Source: Bacteroidia bacterium
Lineage (GTDB): Bacteria; Bacteroidota; Bacteroidia; Chitinophagales; Saprospiraceae
Reading direction: 5' to 3'
Assembly: GCA_030433135.1 (NCBI GenBank)
Contig: JAUILF010000009.1
Location: 1 to 41,371 of the forward strand
Length of the DNA stretch: 41,371 nt
This document shows, one piece after another, positions 9,540 through 18,057 of this stretch (position 1 is the first letter of the stretch; each line of letters opens with the position of its first letter). The translations under genes were made by a program, and so were the position numbers. The notes beneath the pieces were generated by a model that saw only the letters and a list, made by a program, of their open reading frames with translations, was not told the origin of the DNA and did no database searches.

Positions 9540-11837
9540 ATGAAAGAAAAAAAAGCACTAAACCAGGAGGCCCTTCATTATCATGCCAAAGGCAGACCAG
9601 GTAAAATCGAAGTCATACCAACCAAAGAAACCGCAAACCAGCGAGATCTTTCGCTAGCATACTCTCCCGGGGTTGCCGATCCATGTATGGCCATCTATGA
9701 GCACAGGGAAAATGTATACTCGTACACAACCAAGGGTAATCTTGTAGCTGTGATCAGCAACGGTACGGCTGTACTCGGTCTGGGTGATATTGGCCCGGAG
9801 GCATCCAAACCAGTCATGGAGGGTAAAGGCCTCTTGTTTAAAATCTATGCCGATATCGATTGTTTTGACCTGGAGTTGAATACTAAAGATGTGGATGAAC
9901 TGGTGCGAACCGTCAAGATACTGGAGCCCACTTTCGGAGGTATTAACCTGGAAGACATCTCTGCTCCGGAATGCTTTGAAATAGAGGAAAGGCTCAAGCG
10001 GGAAATGAATATTCCCGTGATGCACGATGATCAGCACGGTACGGCTATCATCAGTGCTGCTGCTCTTATTAATGCACTCGAACTCGTCAACAAAAAGATT
10101 GAAGAAGTAACCATTATTGTCAATGGAGCCGGTGCTGCATCAATATCCTGTGCCAAGCTTTATGTGACCTTAGGAGCTCAGATGAAAAACATCTACATGT
10201 TTGACAGTAAAGGTCTCATTCACCCTTCACGAGACAACTTATCCGAAAAAAAGAAGGAATTTCTTAATGACAACAAACCGGCCGAGACCGATCTGGCTGC
10301 TGCATTAGAAGGGGCAGATGTCTTCATTGGCCTGTCCAAAGGAGATGTACTTGATGAAGACATGGTCAAAAGTATGGCTAAGGATTCTATTGTATTTGCC
10401 ATGGCCAATCCCAACCCGGAAATCAGTTATGAGAAGGCGACAGCTGCCCGGGAAGACATCATCATGGCCACCGGCCGATCGGACTATCCCAATCAGGTTA
10501 ATAATGTACTGGGATTTCCCTACATCTTCAGAGGAGCCCTGGATGTAAGGGCCAGCAACATCAATGAAGAAATGAAAGCAGCTGCCGTTAGGGCCCTGGC
10601 AGAACTTGCCAAAGAACCGGTGCCAGACATTGTAAACCTTGCATATAGCAACTCAAACCTTACTTTTGGTAAGGATTATATTATTCCAAAACCCGTGGAC
10701 CCGAGATTAATCACCGCCGTTGCTCCTGCAGTTGCCCGGGCGGCCATGGACTCAGGTGTTGCAGCCCACCCAATACAAGATTGGGATGCTTATCGGATCC
10801 AGCTTTCAAAGAGACTGGGTCTGGATAATTCGCTGACCAGAGCACTTCTGCGCAAAGCACGACAATCACCCAAAAGAGTGGTTTTTGCCGATGCTGAAAA
10901 TATTTCAGTACTCAAAGCTGCACAAGTGGTGGTCGAGGAGGGTATTGCTATTCCCATCCTGCTGGGAGATAATACCAAAATACAGAAGCTGATGGAGGAA
11001 CAGAATATCACGCTTAATGGAGTAGAAATACTACAACCTGCCGAACCTGTCAGTGAAGAAGAAGAGAGACGCCTGAGTGATTATACGGAGACCTACTATG
11101 CACTCAGACAGAGAAAAGGTGTAACCCTCAGAGACGCTAAAGGTACCATGAAACGAAGATCGTACTATGGAGCCATGATGGTCAAAAAAGGAGATGCCGA
11201 TGCCATGGTGGGTGGTCTAACCCATAATTACCCCAATACGATCCGGCCTGCCCTCCAAATCGTAGGTTCCAGACCAGATGTGAAAAAGGTATCCGGTATG
11301 TATATACTCATGTCCCGGTTTGGACCCATTTTCCTATCCGATACCACGGTTAATCTTGATCCAAGTGTGGAAGACCTGGTGGAAATCACCGAGCTGGCCG
11401 CAGAGCAGGTGAGAAAATTTAATATTGTACCCCGAATAGCTCTATTGACCTATTCCAATTTTGGATCAGTCCCGGATGCACCTGCAGCAATCAAAATGAG
11501 AGAAGCGGTAAGAATACTTCAGGAGAAGCACCCTGACATGATCGTGGACGGGGAAATGCAGGCTCATATTCCATTTAGTCCGGATATTTTATCGAGAGAT
11601 CATCCCTTCTCGAAACTGGCAGACGGAGGGGCAAACACACTGATCTTTCCCAATTTATCCTCTTCCAATATTGCCTACAACCTGGTAAAGGAGGTGGCTA
11701 AGATTGAGAAGATCGGTCCTATTTTGATGGGGTTGGATAAACCGGTACATATCCTACAACTCAATGCCTCGGTCAGGGAAATCCTGGATATTGTGGCATT
11801 GGCTGTTGTAGACGCACAATGGAGAGAGCAGCGGTAA
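9540..11837 (+). CDS. maeB: NADP-dependent malic enzyme with C-terminal phosphotransacetylase-like domain
   Basis: At 765 residues this matches the usual length of MaeB. Oxidative decarboxylation of malate to pyruvate with reduction of NADP+ is the family activity, in the cytoplasm. The N-terminal malic-enzyme domain (about 1-430) has [29 protein letters not shown], a catalytic-site MHDDQHGTA, the dinucleotide-binding [15 protein letters not shown] and [11 protein letters not shown]. The C-terminal phosphate acetyl/butyryl transferase-like domain (about 430-765) has [35 protein letters not shown] and [19 protein letters not shown]. In characterised members this domain is regulatory (acetyl-CoA) rather than catalytic. 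The short gap after the DUF1501 gene could allow co-transcription, but nothing links their functions. The gene supplies NADPH and pyruvate. Confidence 0.96.
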   Translation: MKEKKALNQEALHYHAKGRPGKIEVIPTKETANQRDLSLAYSPGVADPCMAIYEHRENVYSYTTKGNLVAVISNGTAVLGLGDIGPEASKPVMEGKGLLFKIYADIDCFDLELNTKDVDELVRTVKILEPTFGGINLEDISAPECFEIEERLKREMNIPVMHDDQHGTAIISAAALINALELVNKKIEEVTIIVNGAGAASISCAKLYVTLGAQMKNIYMFDSKGLIHPSRDNLSEKKKEFLNDNKPAETDLAAALEGADVFIGLSKGDVLDEDMVKSMAKDSIVFAMANPNPEISYEKATAAREDIIMATGRSDYPNQVNNVLGFPYIFRGALDVRASNINEEMKAAAVRALAELAKEPVPDIVNLAYSNSNLTFGKDYIIPKPVDPRLITAVAPAVARAAMDSGVAAHPIQDWDAYRIQLSKRLGLDNSLTRALLRKARQSPKRVVFADAENISVLKAAQVVVEEGIAIPILLGDNTKIQKLMEEQNITLNGVEILQPAEPVSEEEERRLSDYTETYYALRQRKGVTLRDAKGTMKRRSYYGAMMVKKGDADAMVGGLTHNYPNTIRPALQIVGSRPDVKKVSGMYILMSRFGPIFLSDTTVNLDPSVEDLVEITELAAEQVRKFNIVPRIALLTYSNFGSVPDAPAAIKMREAVRILQEKHPDMIVDGEMQAHIPFSPDILSRDHPFSKLADGGANTLIFPNLSSSNIAYNLVKEVAKIEKIGPILMGLDKPVHILQLNASVREILDIVALAVVDAQWREQR

Positions 11838-11855
11838 TCTGGGTAATGACACCGA

Positions 11856-11880
11856 CTGTACTAACAGGAAAGCAGTACAG
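11856..11880 (+). terminator. Hairpin after maeB, possible terminator
   Basis: CTGTACT and AGTACAG form a perfect 7-bp stem around an 11-base loop, 19 bases after the maeB stop. A smaller CAGA/TCTG hairpin with an A-only loop follows at 11884-11895. There is no clear T-run, so termination is uncertain. Confidence 0.3.
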
Positions 11881-11974
11881 ATACAGAAAAATCTGCACTT
11901 CCCTGTAACTAAAGGATGACTTCATTCGTATTATGAATATCATGGCAACTACTGCCATGTGCAAATAGGGTATT

Positions 11975-12670
11975 ATGACACGTTATCTGACTTTATTCTT
12001 TTTGACAGTAAGTTTCATTTCTTTCAGCGGTGATATCATTGCTGATAAAGAATCGGTAACGATCGACCTCGAACACTTCGATGAACTGACGCTGAATGGA
12101 TCGTATGAAGTGTACATCTATCAGGATGGAAGGGAGGAAATCACCATCGAAGGTCCGGAGGACTATGTACATGAAGTACCGGTCAAACAAAAGGGTAGAA
12201 AAGTAACTGTCGGAAAAGATGAAATCCACAAGAAATGGTTGAAAAAAGTCAAGATCTATGTACACCTGAAGGAAATATCGAGACTGGAAGTCAATGGAAT
12301 CAGTAAGCTTGTCTGTGAAACGCCGATTACCGGTGATGAACTTGCGATAGAATGCAATGGTATCCGGGATGTCGATTTTGAACTTCGTCTAAAAACCCTG
12401 AGAGCAGAATTTTCGGGAATTGGCAACACTTACTTATATGGTTATGCCGATGATGCCACCATACATTACACCGGTATTGGCAGTCTCTTTGCCAGTGAGC
12501 TCAAGGCCTCTCACCTTCGTTTCGAATCTACGGGTATTGGCAAGGCCGAAGTTTTTGCCGATCAGTCTTTACATATAGAAGCCACCGGCCTGGGAAATGT
12601 GTACTATGCCGGTAACCCCACAAAAACCTCCATTAATCGTAGTGGTATAGGTTCCATTAAGGAATTATGA
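11975..12670 (+). CDS. GIN-domain (DUF2807) exported protein
   Basis: A 231-residue protein with a signal peptide (about residues 1-24) followed by one DUF2807 / putative auto-transporter adhesin head GIN domain. The hallmark is a beta-helical series of short strands with repeated G-I-G turns, all visible here: EFSGIGN, HYTGIGS, ESTGIGK, EATGLGN and NRSGIGS, spaced about 18-20 residues apart. The N-terminal half has the usual FDELTLNGSYEVYIYQ and the strand pair before the first turn (LEVNGISKL). Such proteins are abundant in Bacteroidota and sit in the periplasm or at the outer membrane. Their function is unproved; some are tied to envelope stress sensing. It stands alone on its strand, converging with the aldehyde dehydrogenase gene with only 26 bases between the stops. 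Confidence 0.88.
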   Translation: MTRYLTLFFLTVSFISFSGDIIADKESVTIDLEHFDELTLNGSYEVYIYQDGREEITIEGPEDYVHEVPVKQKGRKVTVGKDEIHKKWLKKVKIYVHLKEISRLEVNGISKLVCETPITGDELAIECNGIRDVDFELRLKTLRAEFSGIGNTYLYGYADDATIHYTGIGSLFASELKASHLRFESTGIGKAEVFADQSLHIEATGLGNVYYAGNPTKTSINRSGIGSIKEL

Positions 12671-12696
12671 TGCCGATAATGATGTGACAACGACCT

Positions 12697-14283
12697 TTAG
12701 ACAGGATCTTTCGTGTACTCAGCATTTATCAGGCGCCATATTTTCAAAGGGTTGGAATTTCGCAGTGCATCAGGTAGCAAGGAGCCGGGAAAATCCTGAT
12801 AACACACAGGTCTTCCAAACCTTTTGATAGCATTTGTACCAACCGAAGTGCTCTGTGGTGCTGTGGTTGCCGGGTAAGGCCCTCCATGTACCATTGCATC
12901 ACAAACCTCGACACCCGTGGGATATCCATTGACAATAAGACGGCCTACCTTCCTTTCCAATAGTCCAAATAGATCAGCGTACTCCTTCAGGTCATTTTCA
13001 GTACCATGAATTGTAGCCGTAAGATGTCCGTCCAGTGATCTTGCCACATCCATGACTTCAGTTTTGGATTTGACCTCTACCAACAAACTCGAAGGACCAA
13101 AGACCTCCTCTTCAAGAAATGGCTGGGCTCCATAGCTCTCATAAGTAGTCTTGAAAATCTTGGCAGGAACAGCAGTTGATCCTTCGCCGGTTACACCAGA
13201 GGCCACGGTTTCGATATATTCCTGGTTGCTCAATTTGTTGGCACCATTTTCAAAAGCTTCCTTGATGCCCTTTGTCAACATATTACCTGCATCAATACCT
13301 GATATGGCATCTGTCAGCACTTCCCTGAAAGTTTCAGATTCGGGCGATTTGGGGATAAAAGCCAGGCCGGGATTAGTACAAAACTGCCCTACCCCCAAGG
13401 TAACAGAACCTGCAAATGATTTAGCAATTTCTTCACCTTTTGTCTTCAGAGCTTCCGGTAATATGAATACAGGGTTAGTACTTCCCATTTCAGCAAAAAC
13501 CGGTATAGGTTCGTCGCGCTGATTGGCTAAGTCAAATAAGGCTTTTCCTCCGCGAAAAGAACCGGTAAAACCTACGGCTTTGATTAATGGGTGCTTAACC
13601 AGTGCCTCACCCACATTATAACTTGTTCCCTGTACCATTGAAAAAGTACCATCCGGCATCCCCGTTGCCGCAGCAGCACGCAATATGGCAACGGCAATTA
13701 GTTCTGAGGTCCCGGGATGAGCAGGATGCCCCTTTACTACTACAGTACACCCGGCTGCCAGTGCAGAAGCTGTATCACCACCTGCTACAGAAAAAGCAAG
13801 TGGAAAATTACTGGCACCAAAGACTCCAACCGGTCCGACCGGTTTTAACATCTGTCTGATATCTGCCCTGGGCAAGGGTTGTCTGTCTGGTAAAGCTGTG
13901 TCAATACGCGCATCCACCCATGAACCTTCCCTGACAACCCTGGCAAAAAGCTTCAGTTGGTTTACCGTCCTTCCTCTTTCACCCTTCAATCTTCCCCCCG
14001 GCAATGCTGTTTCTTCGTGACATCTTTGTATCAGATCATCACCCAATTCCATGATTTCTTCAGCGATTTTTTCCAGAAAAACAGCACGTTGCTCCGGGCT
14101 TTTAGCAGCATAGACCGGAAATGCTTCTTCGGCCAACCTGACTGCCTGATCAACCTCATCGGCAGTCGCTTCGTGAAATTCTACCGGCAAGACCTCTCCG
14201 GAAGCCGGATTTGTTGCCGTAAATGTTTCATCGTTTCCCGCTACATGTATTTGTCCAATATATTGAGATCCTCTAAGTTCCAT
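12697..14283 (-). CDS. 2,5-dioxovalerate (alpha-ketoglutarate semialdehyde) dehydrogenase-type ALDH
   Basis: A 528-residue NAD(P)+-dependent aldehyde dehydrogenase, longer than the usual 480-500 residues, as expected for the alpha-ketoglutarate semialdehyde dehydrogenase branch. The catalytic Cys is C302 in GVGQFCTNPG and the general base is E265 in FAEMGSTNPVF. Other branch features are the N-terminal ETFTATNPASGEVLP, PVGPVGVFGASNFPLAFSVA, GFTGSFRGGKAL, and the C-terminal GVEVCDAMVHGGPYPATTAPQSTSVG. The predicted reaction is 2,5-dioxopentanoate + NAD(P)+ to 2-oxoglutarate, the final step of non-phosphorylating pentose or sugar-acid oxidation. It lies 35 bases downstream of a FAH-fold dehydratase, the enzyme expected to make its substrate, so the two form an operon. 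Substrate preference within the branch is inferred from this pairing. Confidence 0.88.
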   Translation of the reverse strand: MELRGSQYIGQIHVAGNDETFTATNPASGEVLPVEFHEATADEVDQAVRLAEEAFPVYAAKSPEQRAVFLEKIAEEIMELGDDLIQRCHEETALPGGRLKGERGRTVNQLKLFARVVREGSWVDARIDTALPDRQPLPRADIRQMLKPVGPVGVFGASNFPLAFSVAGGDTASALAAGCTVVVKGHPAHPGTSELIAVAILRAAAATGMPDGTFSMVQGTSYNVGEALVKHPLIKAVGFTGSFRGGKALFDLANQRDEPIPVFAEMGSTNPVFILPEALKTKGEEIAKSFAGSVTLGVGQFCTNPGLAFIPKSPESETFREVLTDAISGIDAGNMLTKGIKEAFENGANKLSNQEYIETVASGVTGEGSTAVPAKIFKTTYESYGAQPFLEEEVFGPSSLLVEVKSKTEVMDVARSLDGHLTATIHGTENDLKEYADLFGLLERKVGRLIVNGYPTGVEVCDAMVHGGPYPATTAPQSTSVGTNAIKRFGRPVCYQDFPGSLLPDALRNSNPLKIWRLINAEYTKDPV

Positions 14284-14318
14284 GATTATGAATTTCCTTT
14301 TGTAATATGCGTAATCTA

Positions 14319-15158
14319 TTAAAGTGGTTTCATTCCTACCTTGTTCACCAAAGTACCAATTGAATCAATATGAATTCTAATTTCATCGTCTACCTTCAGG
14401 GTAAACTCATCCGGAGGGACAATACCCGTACCGGTCATGAGGAAACACCCCTGGGGAAAGGTACACTCCCGATATAAGTACAGGACTAAATCTTCCAGAT
14501 CCCTTTTGATCTGATCGATGGCAATCGACCCTTCAAATACAGCCTCTCCATTCCGAAAGATCTCCATGGAAATCCCGGGGATCCGATCGATAGGCTCCCT
14601 GGTCACATAAATACAAGGCCCCAGAGCAGCGCAATTATCGTAAACCTTTGCCTGGGGCAGGTAAAGAGGATTTTCACCTTCGATACTACGAGAACTCATA
14701 TCATTACCAATGGTGTATCCTTCTATGGTCCCTTGCGATGATATAAAAAGTGTTAGTTCAGGTTCAGGAACATTCCAACTGGAATCCCTGCGAATCAGCA
14801 CTGTCCCACCCGGTCCCACAACCCGATCGGCTGTTGCTTTCATGAACAATTCCGGTCGGTCCGCATCATAGACACGATCATAAAACTCTCCTCCTCCGGC
14901 TTGCTCGGCCTCCTCCATTCTTGCTGTCTTACTTCTCATGTAGGTAACTCCTGCTGCCCATACTTCCTGACTTCCGATTGGAGGTAAAACCTCCACGGTC
15001 ATAGCTCCTGTCATAGGAGTCCAGTTATCTAAATCTTCCAGGAGAAACTGATAGAGCTTTTTCCTGTTGATCAATGTGTCCCAGGAGGAAATTCCCCTGG
15101 AATATAATTTACCGTCGTATTGAAGGAAGGCAGATTGCCCATCGTAGTAGATTCTCAT
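14319..15158 (-). CDS. FAH-fold 2-keto-3-deoxy sugar-acid dehydratase-like protein
   Basis: A 279-residue member of the fumarylacetoacetate hydrolase superfamily. The metal site is visible: E132 and E134 in WNVPEPELTLFI and D153 in GNDMSSRSIEG, with the 2- and 19-residue spacing typical of the fold, and the following KVYDNCAALGP loop. The N-terminal 70 residues match the extension seen in the 2-keto-3-deoxy-arabinonate dehydratase type rather than in fumarylacetoacetase. With the downstream dioxovalerate-type dehydrogenase it most likely converts a 2-keto-3-deoxy-pentonate to 2,5-dioxopentanoate, a Weimberg-type route. The sugar dehydrogenase, lactonase and sugar-acid dehydratase of that route are not in this window. 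It starts a leftward two-gene operon from a 253-base divergent intergenic region. Confidence 0.8.
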   Translation of the reverse strand: MRIYYDGQSAFLQYDGKLYSRGISSWDTLINRKKLYQFLLEDLDNWTPMTGAMTVEVLPPIGSQEVWAAGVTYMRSKTARMEEAEQAGGGEFYDRVYDADRPELFMKATADRVVGPGGTVLIRRDSSWNVPEPELTLFISSQGTIEGYTIGNDMSSRSIEGENPLYLPQAKVYDNCAALGPCIYVTREPIDRIPGISMEIFRNGEAVFEGSIAIDQIKRDLEDLVLYLYRECTFPQGCFLMTGTGIVPPDEFTLKVDDEIRIHIDSIGTLVNKVGMKPL

Positions 15159-15357
15159 ATATCTATCGCAAAAAAGCTTAAAGTTAACAGATGACTTGGG
15201 AAATACTTCCGGGGGCCGTAGAAATTTGAAGTAAAAATCGGCACGAATTTGGAATCAACAATTCCATTCCAGGTGTCATATACTCAGTATAAATAGTATG
15301 ATAACCTGGTCGATATGTTAAGATAAGTTCAAATCCCGTAACAAACCTGAACTTTAT

Positions 15358-15365
15358 TACCTTTG
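15358..15365 (+). promoter_or_regulatory. Bacteroidota-type -7 promoter element (TACCTTTG)
   Basis: TACCTTTG is a perfect match to the TAnnTTTG -7 element of Bacteroidota promoters and lies 47 bases before the start of the T9SS cargo gene. I see no clear TTTG -33 partner about 19 bases upstream, so the call rests on the -7 element and position alone. Confidence 0.4.
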
Positions 15366-15411
15366 TGCCCGTTTTTCAGCCGGCAATATCTAAAACCCTC
15401 AAACTCAACCA

Positions 15412-16365
15412 ATGACTGGTAATATTAACCTGTTGCACAAACTTATTATAGTTTTGGTGTGCATACATGGCTTGGTGCACACTGCCACTTCACAGAATTG
15501 TGATATTGTAGATGGACATGTTCGCATTGAGGTCTTCTCCGCTGAAGTAGAGTATGTAGAGGTTGATCCCGTTCATAATCCCGGAAAATGCGCAGCTCAG
15601 ATTCGTTTTACAGGACGCATAACCAATATTACTCCCGACATTACGGTACACCATATCAATTTTGCTACAGACGCCAGACCAACCCAGGGTTTTGACAGTG
15701 GATTGAGTGGACTACCACCAGGGCAGATGTATGACTTTGATCTTGTCCATAATTACTTTTGGATCGATTGTGGTTCAATCAAGAATATTCTTGTCCTTGA
15801 CAACTCAGCTGACATCGATCACACGGCCGTAGTGTGTGATTTGGAAGCCAATTTTCTCCCTATTGAACTAGTAAGGTTTGCTTACCACGCTCACGAAAAC
15901 CGTTTAGTCTGGGAGACCGCTTCTGAAGTGAATAATGAAAGGTTTGACATTGAACAATCTTTTGATGCCAACCACTGGACCAAAGAAGCTGAAGTATCAG
16001 GTGCCGGAAATGCTTCACAAACCCGATATTATGATTACACACCAAATAAGACAGGATACTATAGACTGAAGCAAATAGACTTTGATGGAAACTTTTCGTA
16101 CTCACCCATTCTCTTTATTGAAAAAGACGATATGGTCGAAAGGGCAATCACCCCATTTCCAAATCCCGCACAAGATCTGATTAATCTGCCTGGTGCTGAT
16201 CAGGCGGATCTGGTGGAAATCTACGATCCTTTTGGTGCTAACATCATTTCACGCAAACCTTCAGGAAATCAATTAGACATAAGTACACTGAGTACTGGAA
16301 TGTATTCAGGTATTCTCCGATTAGAAGGACGAAACAGGTCCTTTCGCTTCGTGAAGACCGATTGA
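15412..16365 (+). CDS. T9SS type A sorting-domain secreted protein
   Basis: The 317-residue protein begins with a signal peptide (about 1-28, ending near HTATSQ). Residues 30-145 form a Cys-containing beta-rich domain I do not recognise (Cys in QNCDIVDG, GKCAAQIRF, IDCGSIKN and VVCDLEANF). A linker of the common Bacteroidota type follows, LPIELVRFAYHAHENRLVWETASEVNNERFDIEQS, then YYRLKQIDFDGNFSYSP, a fibronectin-like fold found just before many sorting tails. The C-terminus (about 245-317) is a T9SS type A domain: FPNPAQDLINLPG, VEIYDPFGANII, LDISTLSTGMYSGIL and FRFVKTD. It is predicted to cross the outer membrane through the type IX system and be released or anchored on the surface. No enzymatic motif is seen. 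It converges with susD at a shared terminator. Confidence 0.85.
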   Translation: MTGNINLLHKLIIVLVCIHGLVHTATSQNCDIVDGHVRIEVFSAEVEYVEVDPVHNPGKCAAQIRFTGRITNITPDITVHHINFATDARPTQGFDSGLSGLPPGQMYDFDLVHNYFWIDCGSIKNILVLDNSADIDHTAVVCDLEANFLPIELVRFAYHAHENRLVWETASEVNNERFDIEQSFDANHWTKEAEVSGAGNASQTRYYDYTPNKTGYYRLKQIDFDGNFSYSPILFIEKDDMVERAITPFPNPAQDLINLPGADQADLVEIYDPFGANIISRKPSGNQLDISTLSTGMYSGILRLEGRNRSFRFVKTD

Positions 16366-16383
16366 CACCCATCTAAAATGAAA

Positions 16384-16410
16384 ATCCCGGCCTTATCTCA
16401 AGACCGGGAT
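16384..16410. terminator. Bidirectional intrinsic terminator between T9SS gene and susD
   Basis: An 11-bp stem (ATCCCGGCCTT with AAGACCGGGAT, one wobble/mismatch) closes a 5-base loop. The leftward transcript runs into a T-rich tract (TTTTCATTTT) and the rightward one into ATACATTTTCTTATTT, so it should stop both converging genes. Confidence 0.8.
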
Positions 16411-16448
16411 ATACATTTTCTTATTTGTCATTCAGAGCATACGCCCCA

Positions 16449-18047
16449 TTAATAACCCGGATTATTGCTGGTAATCGCCGAGTTGCGCTCGATCTCATCC
16501 TGTGGTATGGGCCAGAGAAGATGTGTTGGGTAATCAAACTGGAAACTAGCTGCTAGATCGGTACTAAAACCATTTAGATCACCACCCCAGGTACTAAGAT
16601 CAACATCACCGGTTGCATCCCAGCGTTTCAAATCCCACCATCTCTTATTCTCTTCACCACATAGTTCTATCAGCCTTTCGTTCATGATCCATTCCAGAAT
16701 GGTAGCATCATCGGTTTCGGAGGTAGCATAATCTTCAGGTGGAGTCGACATACTGGCTATGCTATCAGCCGCCATAGCCCATTCCCGGGCTCTGGTCCTC
16801 ACTTCATTGATCAACCCGATCGCATCGGATTTACTACCTCCCGATCTCAACAGTGCTTCGGCAGCCATTAGTTTGATGTCAGCAAAGCGTAGAATCCTGG
16901 GATTGTTCTGGGATGAAGGGCGGGCACCATCCATAGTTATTACGTCTAATGCCACATGTCCATACTTGGTAAATGATCTTTCAGAATCGGTAAAGAAGGC
17001 AATTCTGGGATCGGTTCCATGGGCATTAAATACTTTCTCTGTCACCCGCCAGGTGGGACCACCCAGATTTTGGCGAGCCGAATTATTTTCGGTAGTGAAG
17101 AAACCCCAGTATGTTGACATGGTCTCCACCCCCCTCCACGGGCCATCATTGTATAGCCATACATTGTCATTACTGGGAGTCCGGGAAGCCTGAAATTCAA
17201 ATATGGATTCTTCGTTATTTTCCTTAAGTGCATCAAAGTTATCGGTATAACTCGGAGTTAGAGCACGTGTTGATATCGTCTGATAAGCACTATACGCATC
17301 CGTGTAATCCTGGGCATTACCCGTGTAGTTCCCTCTAAACACCAGTGCTTTGACCAGTAAGCCACGGGCCGAGTCCTTAAATGCCCTGCCTCGATTGGCA
17401 GAATCCCAGCTATCCGGCAAGAGGTTGATGGCTTCCTGACAATCCATGATCACCTGATCCAGAAGTTGAACACCTTCGGACCGGGGTGTATTAAGATCTT
17501 CACTGCCCAACCGGCTCGTAACCACTGGAGCAGTTCCGTACATGTTGTACAGCTTGAAATTGGTCAGTGCACGCAGGAATAGAGCTTCACCATGATTGTA
17601 GTCCAGAAAAGATGGATCCTCAAATTCTGAGGGATCAGCTGCTGATGCTTTCTCTATGATTAAATTAGCCCTCTGAAGCAATTCATAGCTCCGGTCAAAA
17701 AATTCACCAGTATAACTATTGGTGGATGAAATACCCTGAAAAAGCTCAAAGGCCGAAAAGCCACCACCGGACTCGGTAATGTCATCACCGGAAAGGTGGT
17801 ATAAACGATGTAGTATTGCCCCGGCTCCACCATGATACCAGTAGTAGTCTGTCATCTTGGCATAAGCATTCATCAGGGCCAGAAAATACTCACTTTCTGA
17901 ACTGAAATAACTTTCCTCAGTGAGTCCCAACGGTGGTGTATCCAGCCTTGAACTATCAAGGCATCCCACCGTTGCAAGCATGGCAATCACAACCACAAGT
18001 AGTGGTTTCCTGATCATTTCTTTGGTATTTATCTTAGATCTATTCAT
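16449..18047 (-). CDS. SusD/RagB-family outer-membrane nutrient-binding lipoprotein
   Basis: I place the start at the ATG at 18047 (532 residues), 10 bases after the susC stop, because the open frame further upstream runs into susC. MIRKPLLVVVIAMLATVGC (M at 18017, an alternative start) is a lipoprotein signal with lipobox ATVGC. The mature protein has SusD landmarks: an N-terminal helical TPR-like region (SEYFLALMNAYAKM, FELLQRANLIIEKA-type helices), LDYNHGEALFLRALTNFKLYNMYGTAPVV near residue 150, and the C-terminal block with RILRFADIKLMAAEALLRSG, LINEVRTRAR, ILEWIMNERLIELCGEENKRWWDLKRW and LLWPIPQDEIERN. SusD proteins cap the SusC channel on the cell surface and deliver glycans or other oligomers. 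The substrate cannot be read from the sequence. Confidence 0.95.
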   Translation of the reverse strand: MNRSKINTKEMIRKPLLVVVIAMLATVGCLDSSRLDTPPLGLTEESYFSSESEYFLALMNAYAKMTDYYWYHGGAGAILHRLYHLSGDDITESGGGFSAFELFQGISSTNSYTGEFFDRSYELLQRANLIIEKASAADPSEFEDPSFLDYNHGEALFLRALTNFKLYNMYGTAPVVTSRLGSEDLNTPRSEGVQLLDQVIMDCQEAINLLPDSWDSANRGRAFKDSARGLLVKALVFRGNYTGNAQDYTDAYSAYQTISTRALTPSYTDNFDALKENNEESIFEFQASRTPSNDNVWLYNDGPWRGVETMSTYWGFFTTENNSARQNLGGPTWRVTEKVFNAHGTDPRIAFFTDSERSFTKYGHVALDVITMDGARPSSQNNPRILRFADIKLMAAEALLRSGGSKSDAIGLINEVRTRAREWAMAADSIASMSTPPEDYATSETDDATILEWIMNERLIELCGEENKRWWDLKRWDATGDVDLSTWGGDLNGFSTDLAASFQFDYPTHLLWPIPQDEIERNSAITSNNPGY

Positions 18048-18057
18048 TATCAACAGA

